A DNA stretch of 64,000 bases. Source: Mitsuokella multacida DSM 20544 (GTDB taxonomy: Bacteria > Bacillota > Negativicutes > Selenomonadales > Selenomonadaceae). This document shows positions 54,318-62,887 of the stretch, one piece after another. A program made the position numbers and the translations under genes. Where the stretch lies: positions 1,264,588-1,328,587 of the forward strand of contig NZ_GG697141.2 of NCBI RefSeq assembly GCF_000155955.1, read 5' to 3'. Each line of letters starts with the position of its first letter. Within the stretch, counting starts at the first letter, position 1. The notes beneath the pieces are model-generated. The model was not told the DNA's origin. It did no database searches and was given only the letters and a program-made list of their open reading frames with translations.

Positions 54318-54547
54318 TATACGCGAAGAGGGACTGCAAACCTTGCGCAGCAATCCCTCTTCAAAGCAGGGGTCCAGGGTGCCGTTCGCTTTAAATGCCT
54401 AAAACCTGCGGCTAGCAGGTGGGTGCCTTAAGTCCGGTTTCTGCAGTCGCCGAGGCGGGCATCTGCCGGAATCAAATCAAGCTCCCTAGGAAAAATGTAG
54501 GTTAGACACTTCTAAAGCTCACGCACATCCCAGGCTTGTCCTTCTTT
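54318..54547 (-). ncRNA. Probable 6S RNA (SsrS)
   Basis: A stand-alone minus-strand RNA with a consensus promoter and no reading frame. The 5' segment CCTGGGATGTGC can pair with the 3' segment GCACCCTGG, closing a long rod with a central open region. An inner arm, CACCTGCTAGCCGCAGGTTTT, and ACTTAAGGCACC resemble 6S RNAs of other bacteria. The final hairpin GAAGAGGGA/TCCCTCTTC (about 54326-54364) precedes the terminator. 6S binds sigma-70 holoenzyme as a promoter mimic. Ends and identity are inferred from structure; SRP and RNase P RNAs were ruled out by missing core motifs. Confidence 0.6.
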
Positions 54548-54553
54548 ACGTGT

Positions 54554-54582
54554 ATCATAGCATAAAAAAAATAGAGGTGCAA
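54554..54582 (-). promoter_or_regulatory. Promoter of the 6S-like RNA
   Basis: TTGCAC (54577-54582), 17 bp, TATGAT (54554-54559) on the minus strand. Confidence 0.8.
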
Positions 54583-54610
54583 GTCTTGACAAATCAATAA
54601 AGAAGGCAGG

Positions 54611-54699
54611 TTGTAGAAAAGATAGAAATCCCTTATAATGAAGAAATGGGGACTCAGCGATCTCCAGCAAAAAAAGAGATAAGACCCGCATTTTGCGGG
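54611..54699 (+). promoter_or_regulatory. Promoter and leader hairpin of the 104-residue protein gene
   Basis: TTGTAG (54611-54616), 17 bp, TATAAT (54634-54639). The leader contains CCCGCA/TGCGGG (54685-54690 with 54694-54699), a tight hairpin 30 bases before the start codon. Confidence 0.68.
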
Positions 54700-54728
54700 A
54701 GAGACATCACATAAAAGGGGAAAAAAGA

Positions 54729-55043
54729 ATGGCAATTACCTACAGCGTAGCAATCAGTTACAAGAACGACCTCGGCTGGATCGATTACGACGAGACTGCT
54801 AAAAAGGCCACCGTTCATCTGGCCAACGAAGAGGGCAAGAAGAAAGTCGAAGATTACCTCGGCAAGACGCACGAGATCAACATCCCGCACGAGACGCTCA
54901 TGGACTTCACGCACGAGAAGATCGACCCGCTGGCCGACCTCAAGAGCCTGCAGACGGCCCTGACGCGCCTCTGGGGTGCCACGAACGTCAGCGTCGACTG
55001 GAGCCGTCCGGTCGACTACGTGAAACAGCATCCACATTACTGA
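54729..55043 (+). CDS. Conserved-looking hypothetical protein, 104 residues
   Basis: Not recognised. It is a small, soluble, mixed alpha/beta protein with no signal or membrane helix: a first strand pair (ITYSVAISY, ATVHLANEE), a helix (EGKKKVEDYLG), HEINIPHETLMDFTHEKIDP, then a helix with LADLKSLQTALTRLWG and a final strand. It has its own promoter and strong SD (AAGGGGA) and a hairpin terminator, so it is well expressed and monocistronic. It sits divergent from the 6S-like RNA. No function is proposed. Confidence 0.75.
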   Translation: MAITYSVAISYKNDLGWIDYDETAKKATVHLANEEGKKKVEDYLGKTHEINIPHETLMDFTHEKIDPLADLKSLQTALTRLWGATNVSVDWSRPVDYVKQHPHY

Positions 55044-55053
55044 GAAATGAACG

Positions 55054-55087
55054 AAGCCGCCAACTGGAATGAGCTGGCGGCTTTCTT
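55054..55087 (+). terminator. Terminator after the 104-residue gene
   Basis: AAGCCGCCA (55054-55062) pairs with TGGCGGCTT (55075-55083), followed by TCTTG. Confidence 0.8.
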
Positions 55088-55096
55088 GTACTGCTT

Positions 55097-55139
55097 TTTA
55101 AACGCTGTTTAACGCGTGTTTATCTAGCCTCCCTATACT
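55097..55139 (+). promoter_or_regulatory. Direct repeats and -10 upstream of the arnT-like operon
   Basis: TTTAAACGC (55097-55105), GTTTAACGC (55107-55115) and a partial GTGTTTATC (55116-55124) repeat at 10-bp steps. TATACT (55134-55139) has no good -35; the repeats occupy that place. This suits activation by an OmpR-type response regulator, such as the one encoded in this operon. Confidence 0.6.
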
Positions 55140-55216
55140 CGAAGACAAAGATTTGTTCTGCATGAAATCATGAGAGTCTGAAGTCATACGAGACGTACGA
55201 GTTAGGGAGGAATACG

Positions 55217-56767
55217 ATGGAACGCAAGGACCTGCTGTATCTGGGCGCGTTTGCTCTATTGCTGTTCTTGTTCGGCAGCTGGCTGATGCCGGTGACAGAC
55301 CCGGTGGAGTCGAATTATGTGGAGACGGCCAAGGAGATGATCGCGGCGGGGGATTACCTGTCGCCGCGCATCTTCGGGAATTACTGGTACGATAAGCCCA
55401 TCCTGTTTTACTGGGAGCTCATCGCGGCGTTCCAGCTCTTCGGCATGTCGGACTTCGCCGCGCGCTTTTTCCCGGCACTGTTCGCGGTGGCGGGCGTACT
55501 CATGACGTACGGCTTCGGCACGAAGCTCTACGGCCGCCGCGCGGGCATCTTCTCGGCGGTGATCCTCGCGCTCTCCGTCGAGTACTGGTACCTCGCGCAT
55601 GCGATCATCACGGACATGACGCTCTGGGTGACGGTCAGCCTGACGCTCATGAGCTTCTATCAGGGCTATGAGACGGGCAAGGGCCGCTACTACTACCTGG
55701 CCTTTGCGGCGGCTGCCGTCGCTGTGCTGACGAAGGGCCCGATTGGCCTTGCGCTGCCGGGCCTCGTCATCCTCGTCTTCCTCGCCTGGCAGCACTGCCT
55801 CGGCATGCTGCTGAGCCGCCATATGGCCGGCGGCCTCATCTTATTCCTCATCATCACGGGAATCTGGTATCTGCCGATGTACCTGTTGCACGGCGGCGAC
55901 TTCATCGACACGTTCCTCGGCGTGCACAACGCCCTGCGCGCGACGGTGGCGGAGCATCCGCGCAACAGCGTCTGGTACTACTACCTGCTCGTCTTCCTCG
56001 CGGGCTTCTTCCCATGGTCGCTTGTCGCGGTGCCGGCCTTCTGCAAGCGCCTCGTGCGCCGCGAACTCTGCTGGCCGGTCGAGGAGAAGGAGCGCTTCCT
56101 CATTGTCTGGGCCCTCGCGGTATTCGTCGCGTTTGAGTGCATGGCATCGAAGTACATGACCTACACGTTCCCGTACATGATGCCGCTGGCCGTCCTGATG
56201 GGCCGGTACTTTGCGGAGCACGCAAAACTCTTCGCGCGCATGGCCGCGGGCATGGCGCTCGTCTACTTTGCGCTGCTTGTGGCGATCCTTCCCGTCGTCA
56301 TGCCGATGGATTCCGGCAGGGATACGGCAGCTGCTCTGAAGCGGATGGCGACGCCGCAGACGGAGGTGCTGACATACGGCGTGCGCTATCCCGTGTCAAT
56401 CGCCTATTACAGCGGCCTTGTGCCGAAGCGCCTTGTCCCGACGGAAGAGGATATCGAGAAAGCGAGACCGCAGAAGATGAGCTGGACGGCAACGAATATC
56501 ATGCCGTTCGCCTCAATCGAGAAGCTGGACCTCAGCCGTGCGACGATCATCCTCACGGACTTCGACAACCGCGATAAACTTGGCAAGGATGTGCCGGGCT
56601 TCTGGCAGGAGGTCGCCGAGACGGATGCCTACTGCATCTATCAGCTCATGCCGGGCCGCGAGGACGGCCGCGAGGACATGGTGACGGGCCGCACGGGTGC
56701 GAAGTCGGACGTCCTCAGGGACTGGCCCAAAGTGCTCTTAGAGCGCTGGTCGGGCGCACGGGAATAA
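55217..56767 (+). CDS. ArnT-like membrane glycosyltransferase (GT39/GT83, PMT fold)
   Basis: 516 residues, about 11-12 helices in the first 370. The first periplasmic loop has VTDPVESNYVETAKEMIAAGDYLSPRIFGNYWYDKPILFYW, whose acidic pair corresponds to the catalytic DE(x)(R/A)Y region of PMT/ArnT proteins, and the second loop AHAIITDMTLW resembles the ArnT pattern. These enzymes move a sugar from an undecaprenyl carrier to lipid A or other acceptors. Linkage with a two-component system supports a role in surface-charge or antimicrobial-peptide response. The sugar donor is unknown. Confidence 0.83.
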   Translation: MERKDLLYLGAFALLLFLFGSWLMPVTDPVESNYVETAKEMIAAGDYLSPRIFGNYWYDKPILFYWELIAAFQLFGMSDFAARFFPALFAVAGVLMTYGFGTKLYGRRAGIFSAVILALSVEYWYLAHAIITDMTLWVTVSLTLMSFYQGYETGKGRYYYLAFAAAAVAVLTKGPIGLALPGLVILVFLAWQHCLGMLLSRHMAGGLILFLIITGIWYLPMYLLHGGDFIDTFLGVHNALRATVAEHPRNSVWYYYLLVFLAGFFPWSLVAVPAFCKRLVRRELCWPVEEKERFLIVWALAVFVAFECMASKYMTYTFPYMMPLAVLMGRYFAEHAKLFARMAAGMALVYFALLVAILPVVMPMDSGRDTAAALKRMATPQTEVLTYGVRYPVSIAYYSGLVPKRLVPTEEDIEKARPQKMSWTATNIMPFASIEKLDLSRATIILTDFDNRDKLGKDVPGFWQEVAETDAYCIYQLMPGREDGREDMVTGRTGAKSDVLRDWPKVLLERWSGARE

Positions 56768-56818
56768 GTGGCGAACGCAGTTGAGCAGCGCCGGACGGGT
56801 GAGAAAGGAGAATGCGAT

Positions 56819-58333
56819 ATGAAAATCCAGGATCTGTCGGTCCGCCATCGCCTAATCCTCAACAACATCATCATGGTGTTTGTGCCGGTGCTGCTGCTCA
56901 TCATCATCGGCAGTACGGTCTTTTACGGCCTGCGCGCGACGGGCAACTTCCGCGAGCGCGAGATTGAACTGCTCTGGCCGGAAGCGGGGAACAGTGCGCC
57001 AATCCTCATGGGGCTCAGCCACATCTTCACGAATGTCGATGGCGGCGAGCGCGAGAGCCTTGGGCGCCACGTCGAGTCGATGGAGGCCGCAGGCATCGAG
57101 GTGGCTGTCGTCCGCGACGGCGTGGTCGTCTACGAGACGGTGCCCGGACAGGCGCGAGAGCTCATCGACACGTCGTACGAGCTGGCCTCGGGTGAGGGCA
57201 ATGTCCTGCGCTGGGATGATGCGGGCCTCGTCTACCGTTACGTCTCCAAGGACAAGAAGTCCATCGGCGTCGCGATCGGGACAGTGCCGTTCTTGATTGG
57301 CCGGGGCTTCTTCCCGCCACACATGGGGCTCGTCTGGAGCCTCATCGCCATCGGCGTCTTCCTGCTCGCGGCGGCCGTCATCGTCTTCATTGGCCTCCTG
57401 CTCGTGCGCCGCATGACACGCGACATCGTGGCACCGCTCGAGGACCTGCAGCACGCCTCGCGCCGCATCGCGAGTGGCGACTACGATACGCCTGTCGCCA
57501 GCTGCAGCACGGATGAGCTCGGCGAGACGGCGGCTGTCTTCGAGGAGATGCGCCGCCAGCTGCAGGCGGGCAGGAAGATGCGCGATGCGTACGAGAAGAA
57601 CCGGCAGGAGCTCTTCGCGGGCATCGCGCACGACCTCGCGACGCCCTTGACGAAGATCCAGGGCTACACGGGCGGCATCCTCGATGGCATTGCTGCGACG
57701 CCGGAGAAGCAGAAGAAATACCTCGAGCTCGTCTATCACACGAGCCAGAGCATGGAACAGATGGTGCACGAGCTCTTCCTGCTGTCGAAGCTCGACCTCG
57801 GCAAGGTCGACTTCCAGTGGGAGAACGCCTCACTCGCTCCCCTGCTGCAGCAGTACGTGGATCTGCAGAAGGAGGCTTTGGCGTCACAGGGCTTTTCCTT
57901 GCGTTTCGATGACCAGCTGCAGTCAGGCGAGTCATCTGCTGTCGTGCTGGACCGCATCCAGTTCCAGCGGGTACTCGACAACGTCCTTAGCAATGCGTTA
58001 AAATATAGGGACAGTGACAATGGCAGCCTGACCGTGCGCCTCGCCGCGAAGGACGGCGGCTACCTCATCGAGTGTGAGGACCGCGGGCGCGGTGTGGCGC
58101 AGGAGGACCTCGGCCGCATCTTTGAGTCGTTTTACCGCACGGACAAGGCGCGCGCGGACGTGGCGAAGGGCAGCGGCCTCGGCCTCGCGGTGACGGCGCG
58201 AATCATCGAGGCCATGAAGGGCCGCATCTGGGCCCGACCGGCCGTCCCGAAGGGGCTCTGCATCTGCATCTGGCTGCCGACGAAGCAATCGTTTGATGAA
58301 AGCATGAAGACGGGAAAGGTGGAGTCCGTATGA
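56819..58333 (+). CDS. Sensor histidine kinase
   Basis: 504 residues. Two membrane helices (about 18-40 and 178-205) flank an extracytoplasmic sensor domain of about 135 residues. A HAMP domain (about 205-257), phosphoacceptor FAGIAHDLATPLTKIQGY and an ATPase domain with N box LSNALKY, G boxes DRGRGVAQEDLGRIFESFYR and GSGLGLAV follow. The start ATG 56819 has AAGGAG eight bases upstream. The stop overlaps the response regulator (ATGA). Coexpression with the ArnT-like gene suggests it senses envelope damage or cationic peptides. Confidence 0.93.
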   Translation: MKIQDLSVRHRLILNNIIMVFVPVLLLIIIGSTVFYGLRATGNFREREIELLWPEAGNSAPILMGLSHIFTNVDGGERESLGRHVESMEAAGIEVAVVRDGVVVYETVPGQARELIDTSYELASGEGNVLRWDDAGLVYRYVSKDKKSIGVAIGTVPFLIGRGFFPPHMGLVWSLIAIGVFLLAAAVIVFIGLLLVRRMTRDIVAPLEDLQHASRRIASGDYDTPVASCSTDELGETAAVFEEMRRQLQAGRKMRDAYEKNRQELFAGIAHDLATPLTKIQGYTGGILDGIAATPEKQKKYLELVYHTSQSMEQMVHELFLLSKLDLGKVDFQWENASLAPLLQQYVDLQKEALASQGFSLRFDDQLQSGESSAVVLDRIQFQRVLDNVLSNALKYRDSDNGSLTVRLAAKDGGYLIECEDRGRGVAQEDLGRIFESFYRTDKARADVAKGSGLGLAVTARIIEAMKGRIWARPAVPKGLCICIWLPTKQSFDESMKTGKVESV

Positions 58334-59022
58334 AGAAGATACTGATTGTCGAGGATGATCGCGAGATCGCGGAGCTCGAGCGCGATTATCTCGAGGCATC
58401 GGACTTCGAGGTCGCCATAGAGGGCGACGGCCGCAAGGGCGTCGAGGCTGCCCTAGCGGGAGGCTTTGACCTCGTCATCCTCGACCTCATGCTGCCCGGC
58501 ATCGACGGCTTCAACGTCTGCCGCCGCCTGCGCGAGGAGCTCGACATCCCCGTCATCATCGTCTCGGCCCGCCAGACGGACATCGACAAGATACGCGGCT
58601 TCGGGCTCGGCGCGGACGACTACATGACGAAGCCGTTCAGCCCGAGCGAGCTCGTGGCCCGCGTCAAGGCGCACATCGCGCGCTACGAGCAGCTGACCAG
58701 GAAGGAGCAGCAGTGCGTCGCGCGGCTCTCGTGCGGCAAGCTGGCGCTCGAGGCCAAGTCACACCGCGTCTTCAAGGACGGCGAGGAGATCCACCTGACG
58801 AACCGCGAGTTCGAGCTCCTGCGCTTCCTCATGGAGAACCGCGGGCTCGTCTTCAGCCGCGAGACGCTGTTCGAGCGCATCTGGGGGCTCGATGCGATGG
58901 GCGACAACGCGACGGTCGCGGTGCACATCAACCGCATCCGCGAGAAGATCGAGACAGACCCCGCACATCCCGCCTACATCGAGACGGTGCGCGGCGCTGG
59001 CTACCGCTTCCACCGCGATTGA
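58330..59022 (+). CDS. OmpR/PhoB-type response regulator
   Basis: 230 residues. The receiver domain has EDDREIAELE, phospho-Asp in DLVILDLMLPGIDG and the Lys in MTKPFSPSEL. The winged-helix effector (about 135-228) has LTNREFELLRFLMENRGLVFSRE and VHINRIREKIE...IETVRGAGYRF. ATG overlaps the kinase stop. The phased repeats upstream of the operon are a likely target, implying positive feedback. Confidence 0.94.
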   Translation: MKKILIVEDDREIAELERDYLEASDFEVAIEGDGRKGVEAALAGGFDLVILDLMLPGIDGFNVCRRLREELDIPVIIVSARQTDIDKIRGFGLGADDYMTKPFSPSELVARVKAHIARYEQLTRKEQQCVARLSCGKLALEAKSHRVFKDGEEIHLTNREFELLRFLMENRGLVFSRETLFERIWGLDAMGDNATVAVHINRIREKIETDPAHPAYIETVRGAGYRFHRD

Positions 59023-59070
59023 CCCAACAAATAGAAGTACAGAATATCATATGGAAAGAGGACGTTTGCA

Positions 59071-60012
59071 TTGAATATCTTAGTGACGGGTGGCGCCGGC
59101 TTCATCGGCTCCCATCTTGTGAGAAAACTGCTGGCCGAGGGCGAGCAGGTGACGGTGCTCGACAATTTCAGTACGGGGTCGCGTGACAATCTGCCGCAGG
59201 GCGTCAAGTGCATCGAGATGGATGTCAACGATGCGGCACTCGCCGCTGTCTTTGATGAGGGGCATTTTGATGCGGTCGTGCATCTCGCGGGACAGACGAC
59301 GGTGCACATCTCGATGGAGTCGCCGGCACTCGACGGCGAGGAGAATGTCATCGGCTCCATCCACGTGCTCGAGCAGGCGCGCCGCACGAAGGTACAGCGC
59401 GTCATCTTCGCTTCGACGGCGGCGAGCTACGGCGACGTCGCGGAGGAGAGCCTGCCGATCGTCGAGTCAGAGCCCTTGCACCCGATGTCGTTCTACGGGC
59501 TCTCAAAGGTCACGGTCGAGCATTACCTGCGGCTCTACCAGAAGTCGTTTGGCCTCGACTTCGTCATCCTGCGCTTCGCCAATGTCTACGGCGAGCGCCA
59601 GGGCAATGGTGGCGAGGGCGGCGTCATCAGCATCTTCGCCGAGCGCCTCGCCGAGGGCAAAGCGCTCGCGATCTATGGCGACGGCGAGCAGACGCGCGAC
59701 TTCATCTACGCCGGCGACATCGCTGCGGGCATCTACGCGGCGCTTTGCACCGAGCACGTCAACCACGCCTACAACCTCTCGACGCAGACGGAGACGAGCC
59801 TCAAGGAGCTCGTCGCCATCCTCGCCGATGTTTCCGGCAAGGCAATCGAGCCGCGCTATTTTGAGGCGCGTTCTGGCGACATCTACAAGTCCATGCTCGC
59901 CAATGGCCGCGCGCGCCGCGCACTCGGCTGGGCTCCGGCCGTCTCGCTGCACGAGGGCCTCAGGCGCACTTATGATTATTTCAGAATGCGGGCCGTGCAG
60001 GCAAAAGAATGA
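59071..60012 (+). CDS. NAD-dependent nucleotide-sugar epimerase (GalE-like extended SDR)
   Basis: 313 residues. Rossmann motif TGGAGFIGSHLV (6-17), catalytic FASTAASYGD with SYGLSK-like FYGLSK (YxxxK), and RFANVYGERQGNGGEGGVISIFAERL. Best fit is UDP-glucose/UDP-GlcNAc 4-epimerase or a related sugar epimerase-dehydratase. The start is TTG 59071 following GGAAAGAGG. It sits 48 bp after the response regulator and ends in a terminator, so it may be part of the ArnT-like operon and supply the sugar donor. Confidence 0.85.
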   Translation: MNILVTGGAGFIGSHLVRKLLAEGEQVTVLDNFSTGSRDNLPQGVKCIEMDVNDAALAAVFDEGHFDAVVHLAGQTTVHISMESPALDGEENVIGSIHVLEQARRTKVQRVIFASTAASYGDVAEESLPIVESEPLHPMSFYGLSKVTVEHYLRLYQKSFGLDFVILRFANVYGERQGNGGEGGVISIFAERLAEGKALAIYGDGEQTRDFIYAGDIAAGIYAALCTEHVNHAYNLSTQTETSLKELVAILADVSGKAIEPRYFEARSGDIYKSMLANGRARRALGWAPAVSLHEGLRRTYDYFRMRAVQAKE

Positions 60013-60021
60013 TGAGACACT

Positions 60022-60052
60022 AAAAGCCCCGGCAGATGCCGGGGCTTTCTTG
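60022..60052 (+). terminator. Terminator after the epimerase gene
   Basis: AAAGCCCCGGC (60023-60033) pairs with GCCGGGGCTTT (60038-60048), loop AGAT. Confidence 0.9.
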
Positions 60053-60102
60053 ATGCCATTGATTCTTGGTATGATTCGGTTGAGCGATTGCTGGATGAAT
60101 GA

Positions 60103-60348
60103 TTAGTGCAATTTGTGACTCGGATGCAATGAGAAGGCAACCTCTTTGACATGCGTGACATGCTGCTCACCGAGCGGCGTGTCGATGATCTCGACCTGGT
60201 CCAGCATGTTGCGTACCTGTTCGCGGATGCCAGCGAGATACTGTTCGCGGAGGTTCTGCTGCTCAATGCGCTCATCCTCGCTGAGACCGCTGCTGCGTTT
60301 CTTGCGGGAAAGTTCGTTGATGCGTGCAATGAGTTCTTTCGTGATCAT
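60103..60348 (-). CDS. DUF896 family protein (YnzC-like)
   Basis: An 81-residue, highly charged, helical cytosolic protein of the UPF0291 family. ITKELIARINELSRKKRSSGLSEDERIEQQNLREQYL is diagnostic. The B. subtilis members YnzC and YneB are small helical-hairpin proteins; YneA-YneB-YnzC belongs to the SOS regulon. No LexA box is obvious here. The start ATG 60348 follows AAGGA. Confidence 0.92.
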   Translation of the reverse strand: MITKELIARINELSRKKRSSGLSEDERIEQQNLREQYLAGIREQVRNMLDQVEIIDTPLGEQHVTHVKEVAFSLHPSHKLH

Positions 60349-60456
60349 ATCTTGCTATCCTTCCTTTGCTTCATATGAATCCCTTATCTTCATTATAATG
60401 AAAACTAATGGAAATGCAAGCTTTTTTGAACGAGGTGTTGAACAGCCGGCGGTTCA

Positions 60457-60552
60457 TTGACAGCCCTTCTCCCGATTTGCTATACTGGTGCAGTAATCAA
60501 TATGTAGTGGTTGTAGAGAATTTCTTTTGAAATCATCTACCGTATCTAGTGT
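60457..60552 (+). promoter_or_regulatory. nrdAB promoter with two NrdR-like boxes
   Basis: TTGACA (60457-60462), 18 bp, TATACT (60481-60486). NrdR-box-like sequences, AATCAATATGTAGTGG (60495-60510) and CTACCGTATCTAGTGT (60537-60552), lie downstream of the -10. Their centres are 42 bp apart, four helical turns, as a cooperatively bound NrdR oligomer would need. The second overlaps the gene's ribosome site region. Confidence 0.72.
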
Positions 60553-60566
60553 TTAGGAGCAAGAGA

Positions 60567-62834
60567 ATGGATTGTACTGTCAAATCGCCGGCCCTGCAGC
60601 AGCTGCTGCAGGCATGTCCGGTGCCGGGGCTCGCCGCCTGCCTGTCCAGCGTGGAACGCGACTTCGGTGAGCACGCGGGGGACTTTTCGGCACTCGTGGA
60701 GAAATATGAGGTGTTCGTCAAGCCGTCCCTGCAGGCGGCGGAGAAGCTGCAGGCGCTCGTGCGCGCGGCGGTGGAGCTCGCCTCGGCCGAGGCGCCGCAC
60801 TGGGACAAGATCGCGGCGCGGCTGCGCTATCTCGTTTTTGCGCGCCAGCTGTCAGAGGATGAAGCGAGGCGCGGCATCACGAACTTCGTGGCCAAACTGC
60901 GCTATCTGACGGCCAAGGGGCTCTACGGCAGCTACATCCTCGAACACTACACGGAGCGGGAGCTTTCGGCCGCTGCCCGCTTCATGGCAGAGGAGCGCAA
61001 TCACCTCTACACGTACGCAGGCCTCGACCTCCTGCTCTCGCGCTACGTCATCCACACGCATCACGGCGTGGCGCTCGAGTCGCCGCAGGAGATGTACCTC
61101 GGCATCGCCCTGCACCTCGCGATGCTCGAGTTGCCTGCTGTGCGCATGGACTGGGTCCGCCGCTTCTACGACATGCTGAGCCTGCAGCAGGTCACGATGG
61201 CGACGCCGACGCTCGCCAATGCCAGGAAGCCCTACCACCAGCTCTCGAGCTGCTTCATCGACACGGTGCCGGACTCGCTCGAGGGCATCTACCGCAGCCT
61301 CGACTCGTTTGCCAAGGTCAGCAAGTGGGGCGGCGGCATGGGGCTCTACTTCGGGAAGGTCCGCGCGACGGGCGCGGCCATCCGCGGCTTTGAGGGCGCG
61401 GCGGGCGGTGTCATCCGCTGGATCCGCCTCGTCAACGACACGGCCGTGGCCGTCGACCAGCTCGGCGTGCGCCAGGGGGCCTGCGCCGTCTACCTCGACG
61501 CTTGGCACAAGGACCTGCCGGAGTTCCTGCAGCTGCGCACGAACAACGGCGATGATCGCATGAAGGCGCACGACATCTTCCCGGCCGTCTGCTATCCGGA
61601 CCTCTTCTGGAAGCTCGCGAAGGAGGACCTAGACGCGCCGTGGTTCCTCATGGACCCGCACGAGATTGAGATGGTCATGGGCTATGCGCTCGAGGACTTC
61701 TGGGGCGAGGAGTGGGAGAAGCGCTACCGCGCCTGCGTCGCGGAGCCGCGCATCGACAAGCGCGTGATCTCCGTCAAGGAAATCGTGCGGCTCATCCTCA
61801 AGTCGGTCGTCGAGACGGGCACGCCGTTCGCCTTCTACCGCGACACGGTCAACCGGCTCAACCCGAATCCGCAGGCCGGCATGATCTACTGCTCGAACCT
61901 CTGCACGGAGATCGCGCAGAACATGTCGCCCGTCGAGGCGGTCTCTACGGAGATTCGGACGAAGGACGGCGACACGGTCGTGCAGGTCACGACGCGCCCG
62001 GGCGACTTCGTCGTCTGCAACCTCGCGAGCCTCAACCTCGGCCGCATTGACGTCACGTCGCATGAGGAGCTGCGCACCGTCGTGCGCACGGCGGTGCGCG
62101 CGCTCGACAACGTCATCGACCTCAATGAGGCGCCGCTCGCCTATGCGAAATTGACGAATGCGAAGTACCGCAGCATCGGCCTCGGCGTCTCGGGCTACCA
62201 CCACATGCTCGCGAAGAACGCCATCCGCTGGGAGAGCGAGGAGCACCTCGCATTCGTCGATGATGTCTTTGCGCGCATCAACTACGCGGCCATCGAGGCG
62301 AGCAGCGACCTTGCGGCGGAGAAAGGGACGTACGGCTGCTTTGCGGGCAGCGACTGGCAGACGGGGGCGTACTTCAAGAAGCGCGGCTACATGTCGGAAG
62401 CATGGCAAAAGCTCGCGGCAAAGGTCCGTGCGCAGGGCATGCGCAACGCCTACCTGCTCGCCGTAGCGCCGACGAGCTCGACGTCCATCCTCGTCGGCAC
62501 GACGGCCGGCGTCGACCCCATCATGAAGCGCTTCTTCCTCGAGGAGAAGAAGGGTGCCATCCTGCCGCGCATCGCGCCGGACCTCAGCATGAAGACGTAC
62601 TGGTACTACAAGAGCGCACACACGGTCGACCAAAACTGGTCGGTGCGCGCGGCCGGCGTGCGCCAGCGCCACATCGACCAGGCGCAGAGCGTCAACCTCT
62701 ACATCACGAACGACTTCACCTTCCGTCAGGTGCTCGCGCTCTACATCCGGGCCTACGAGGAGGGCGTCAAGACCATCTACTACGTGCGCAGCAAGTCGCT
62801 CGAAGTGGAGGAGTGCGAGAGCTGCTCTTCGTGA
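60567..62834 (+). CDS. nrdA: Class I ribonucleotide reductase, large subunit
   Basis: 755 residues; reduces ribonucleoside diphosphates. The active-site motifs are intact: QLSSCFI (first redox Cys), SNLCTEI (thiyl-radical Cys with Asn and Glu), VVCNLASLNL (second redox Cys), TIYYVRSKS (radical-transfer tyrosines) and a C-terminal CESC pair. The first 90 residues do not show the KRDG-type start of an ATP-cone, so allosteric activity control may be missing or degenerate. The start ATG 60567 follows TAGGAGC. Two NrdR-like boxes precede it. Confidence 0.95.
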   Translation: MDCTVKSPALQQLLQACPVPGLAACLSSVERDFGEHAGDFSALVEKYEVFVKPSLQAAEKLQALVRAAVELASAEAPHWDKIAARLRYLVFARQLSEDEARRGITNFVAKLRYLTAKGLYGSYILEHYTERELSAAARFMAEERNHLYTYAGLDLLLSRYVIHTHHGVALESPQEMYLGIALHLAMLELPAVRMDWVRRFYDMLSLQQVTMATPTLANARKPYHQLSSCFIDTVPDSLEGIYRSLDSFAKVSKWGGGMGLYFGKVRATGAAIRGFEGAAGGVIRWIRLVNDTAVAVDQLGVRQGACAVYLDAWHKDLPEFLQLRTNNGDDRMKAHDIFPAVCYPDLFWKLAKEDLDAPWFLMDPHEIEMVMGYALEDFWGEEWEKRYRACVAEPRIDKRVISVKEIVRLILKSVVETGTPFAFYRDTVNRLNPNPQAGMIYCSNLCTEIAQNMSPVEAVSTEIRTKDGDTVVQVTTRPGDFVVCNLASLNLGRIDVTSHEELRTVVRTAVRALDNVIDLNEAPLAYAKLTNAKYRSIGLGVSGYHHMLAKNAIRWESEEHLAFVDDVFARINYAAIEASSDLAAEKGTYGCFAGSDWQTGAYFKKRGYMSEAWQKLAAKVRAQGMRNAYLLAVAPTSSTSILVGTTAGVDPIMKRFFLEEKKGAILPRIAPDLSMKTYWYYKSAHTVDQNWSVRAAGVRQRHIDQAQSVNLYITNDFTFRQVLALYIRAYEEGVKTIYYVRSKSLEVEECESCSS

Positions 62835-62887
62835 GCATCTGGCATCCAATCACAGCAAGCAGATAGGCAAACAGAAAGGAAAGGCAA

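Noticed and set aside
54318-54547. SRP RNA, RNase P RNA or tmRNA for the leftward RNA
   Set aside because: The SRP GGAAGCAGC loop, the RNase P GAGGAAAGUCC core and a tmRNA tag frame with tRNA-like ends are all absent.
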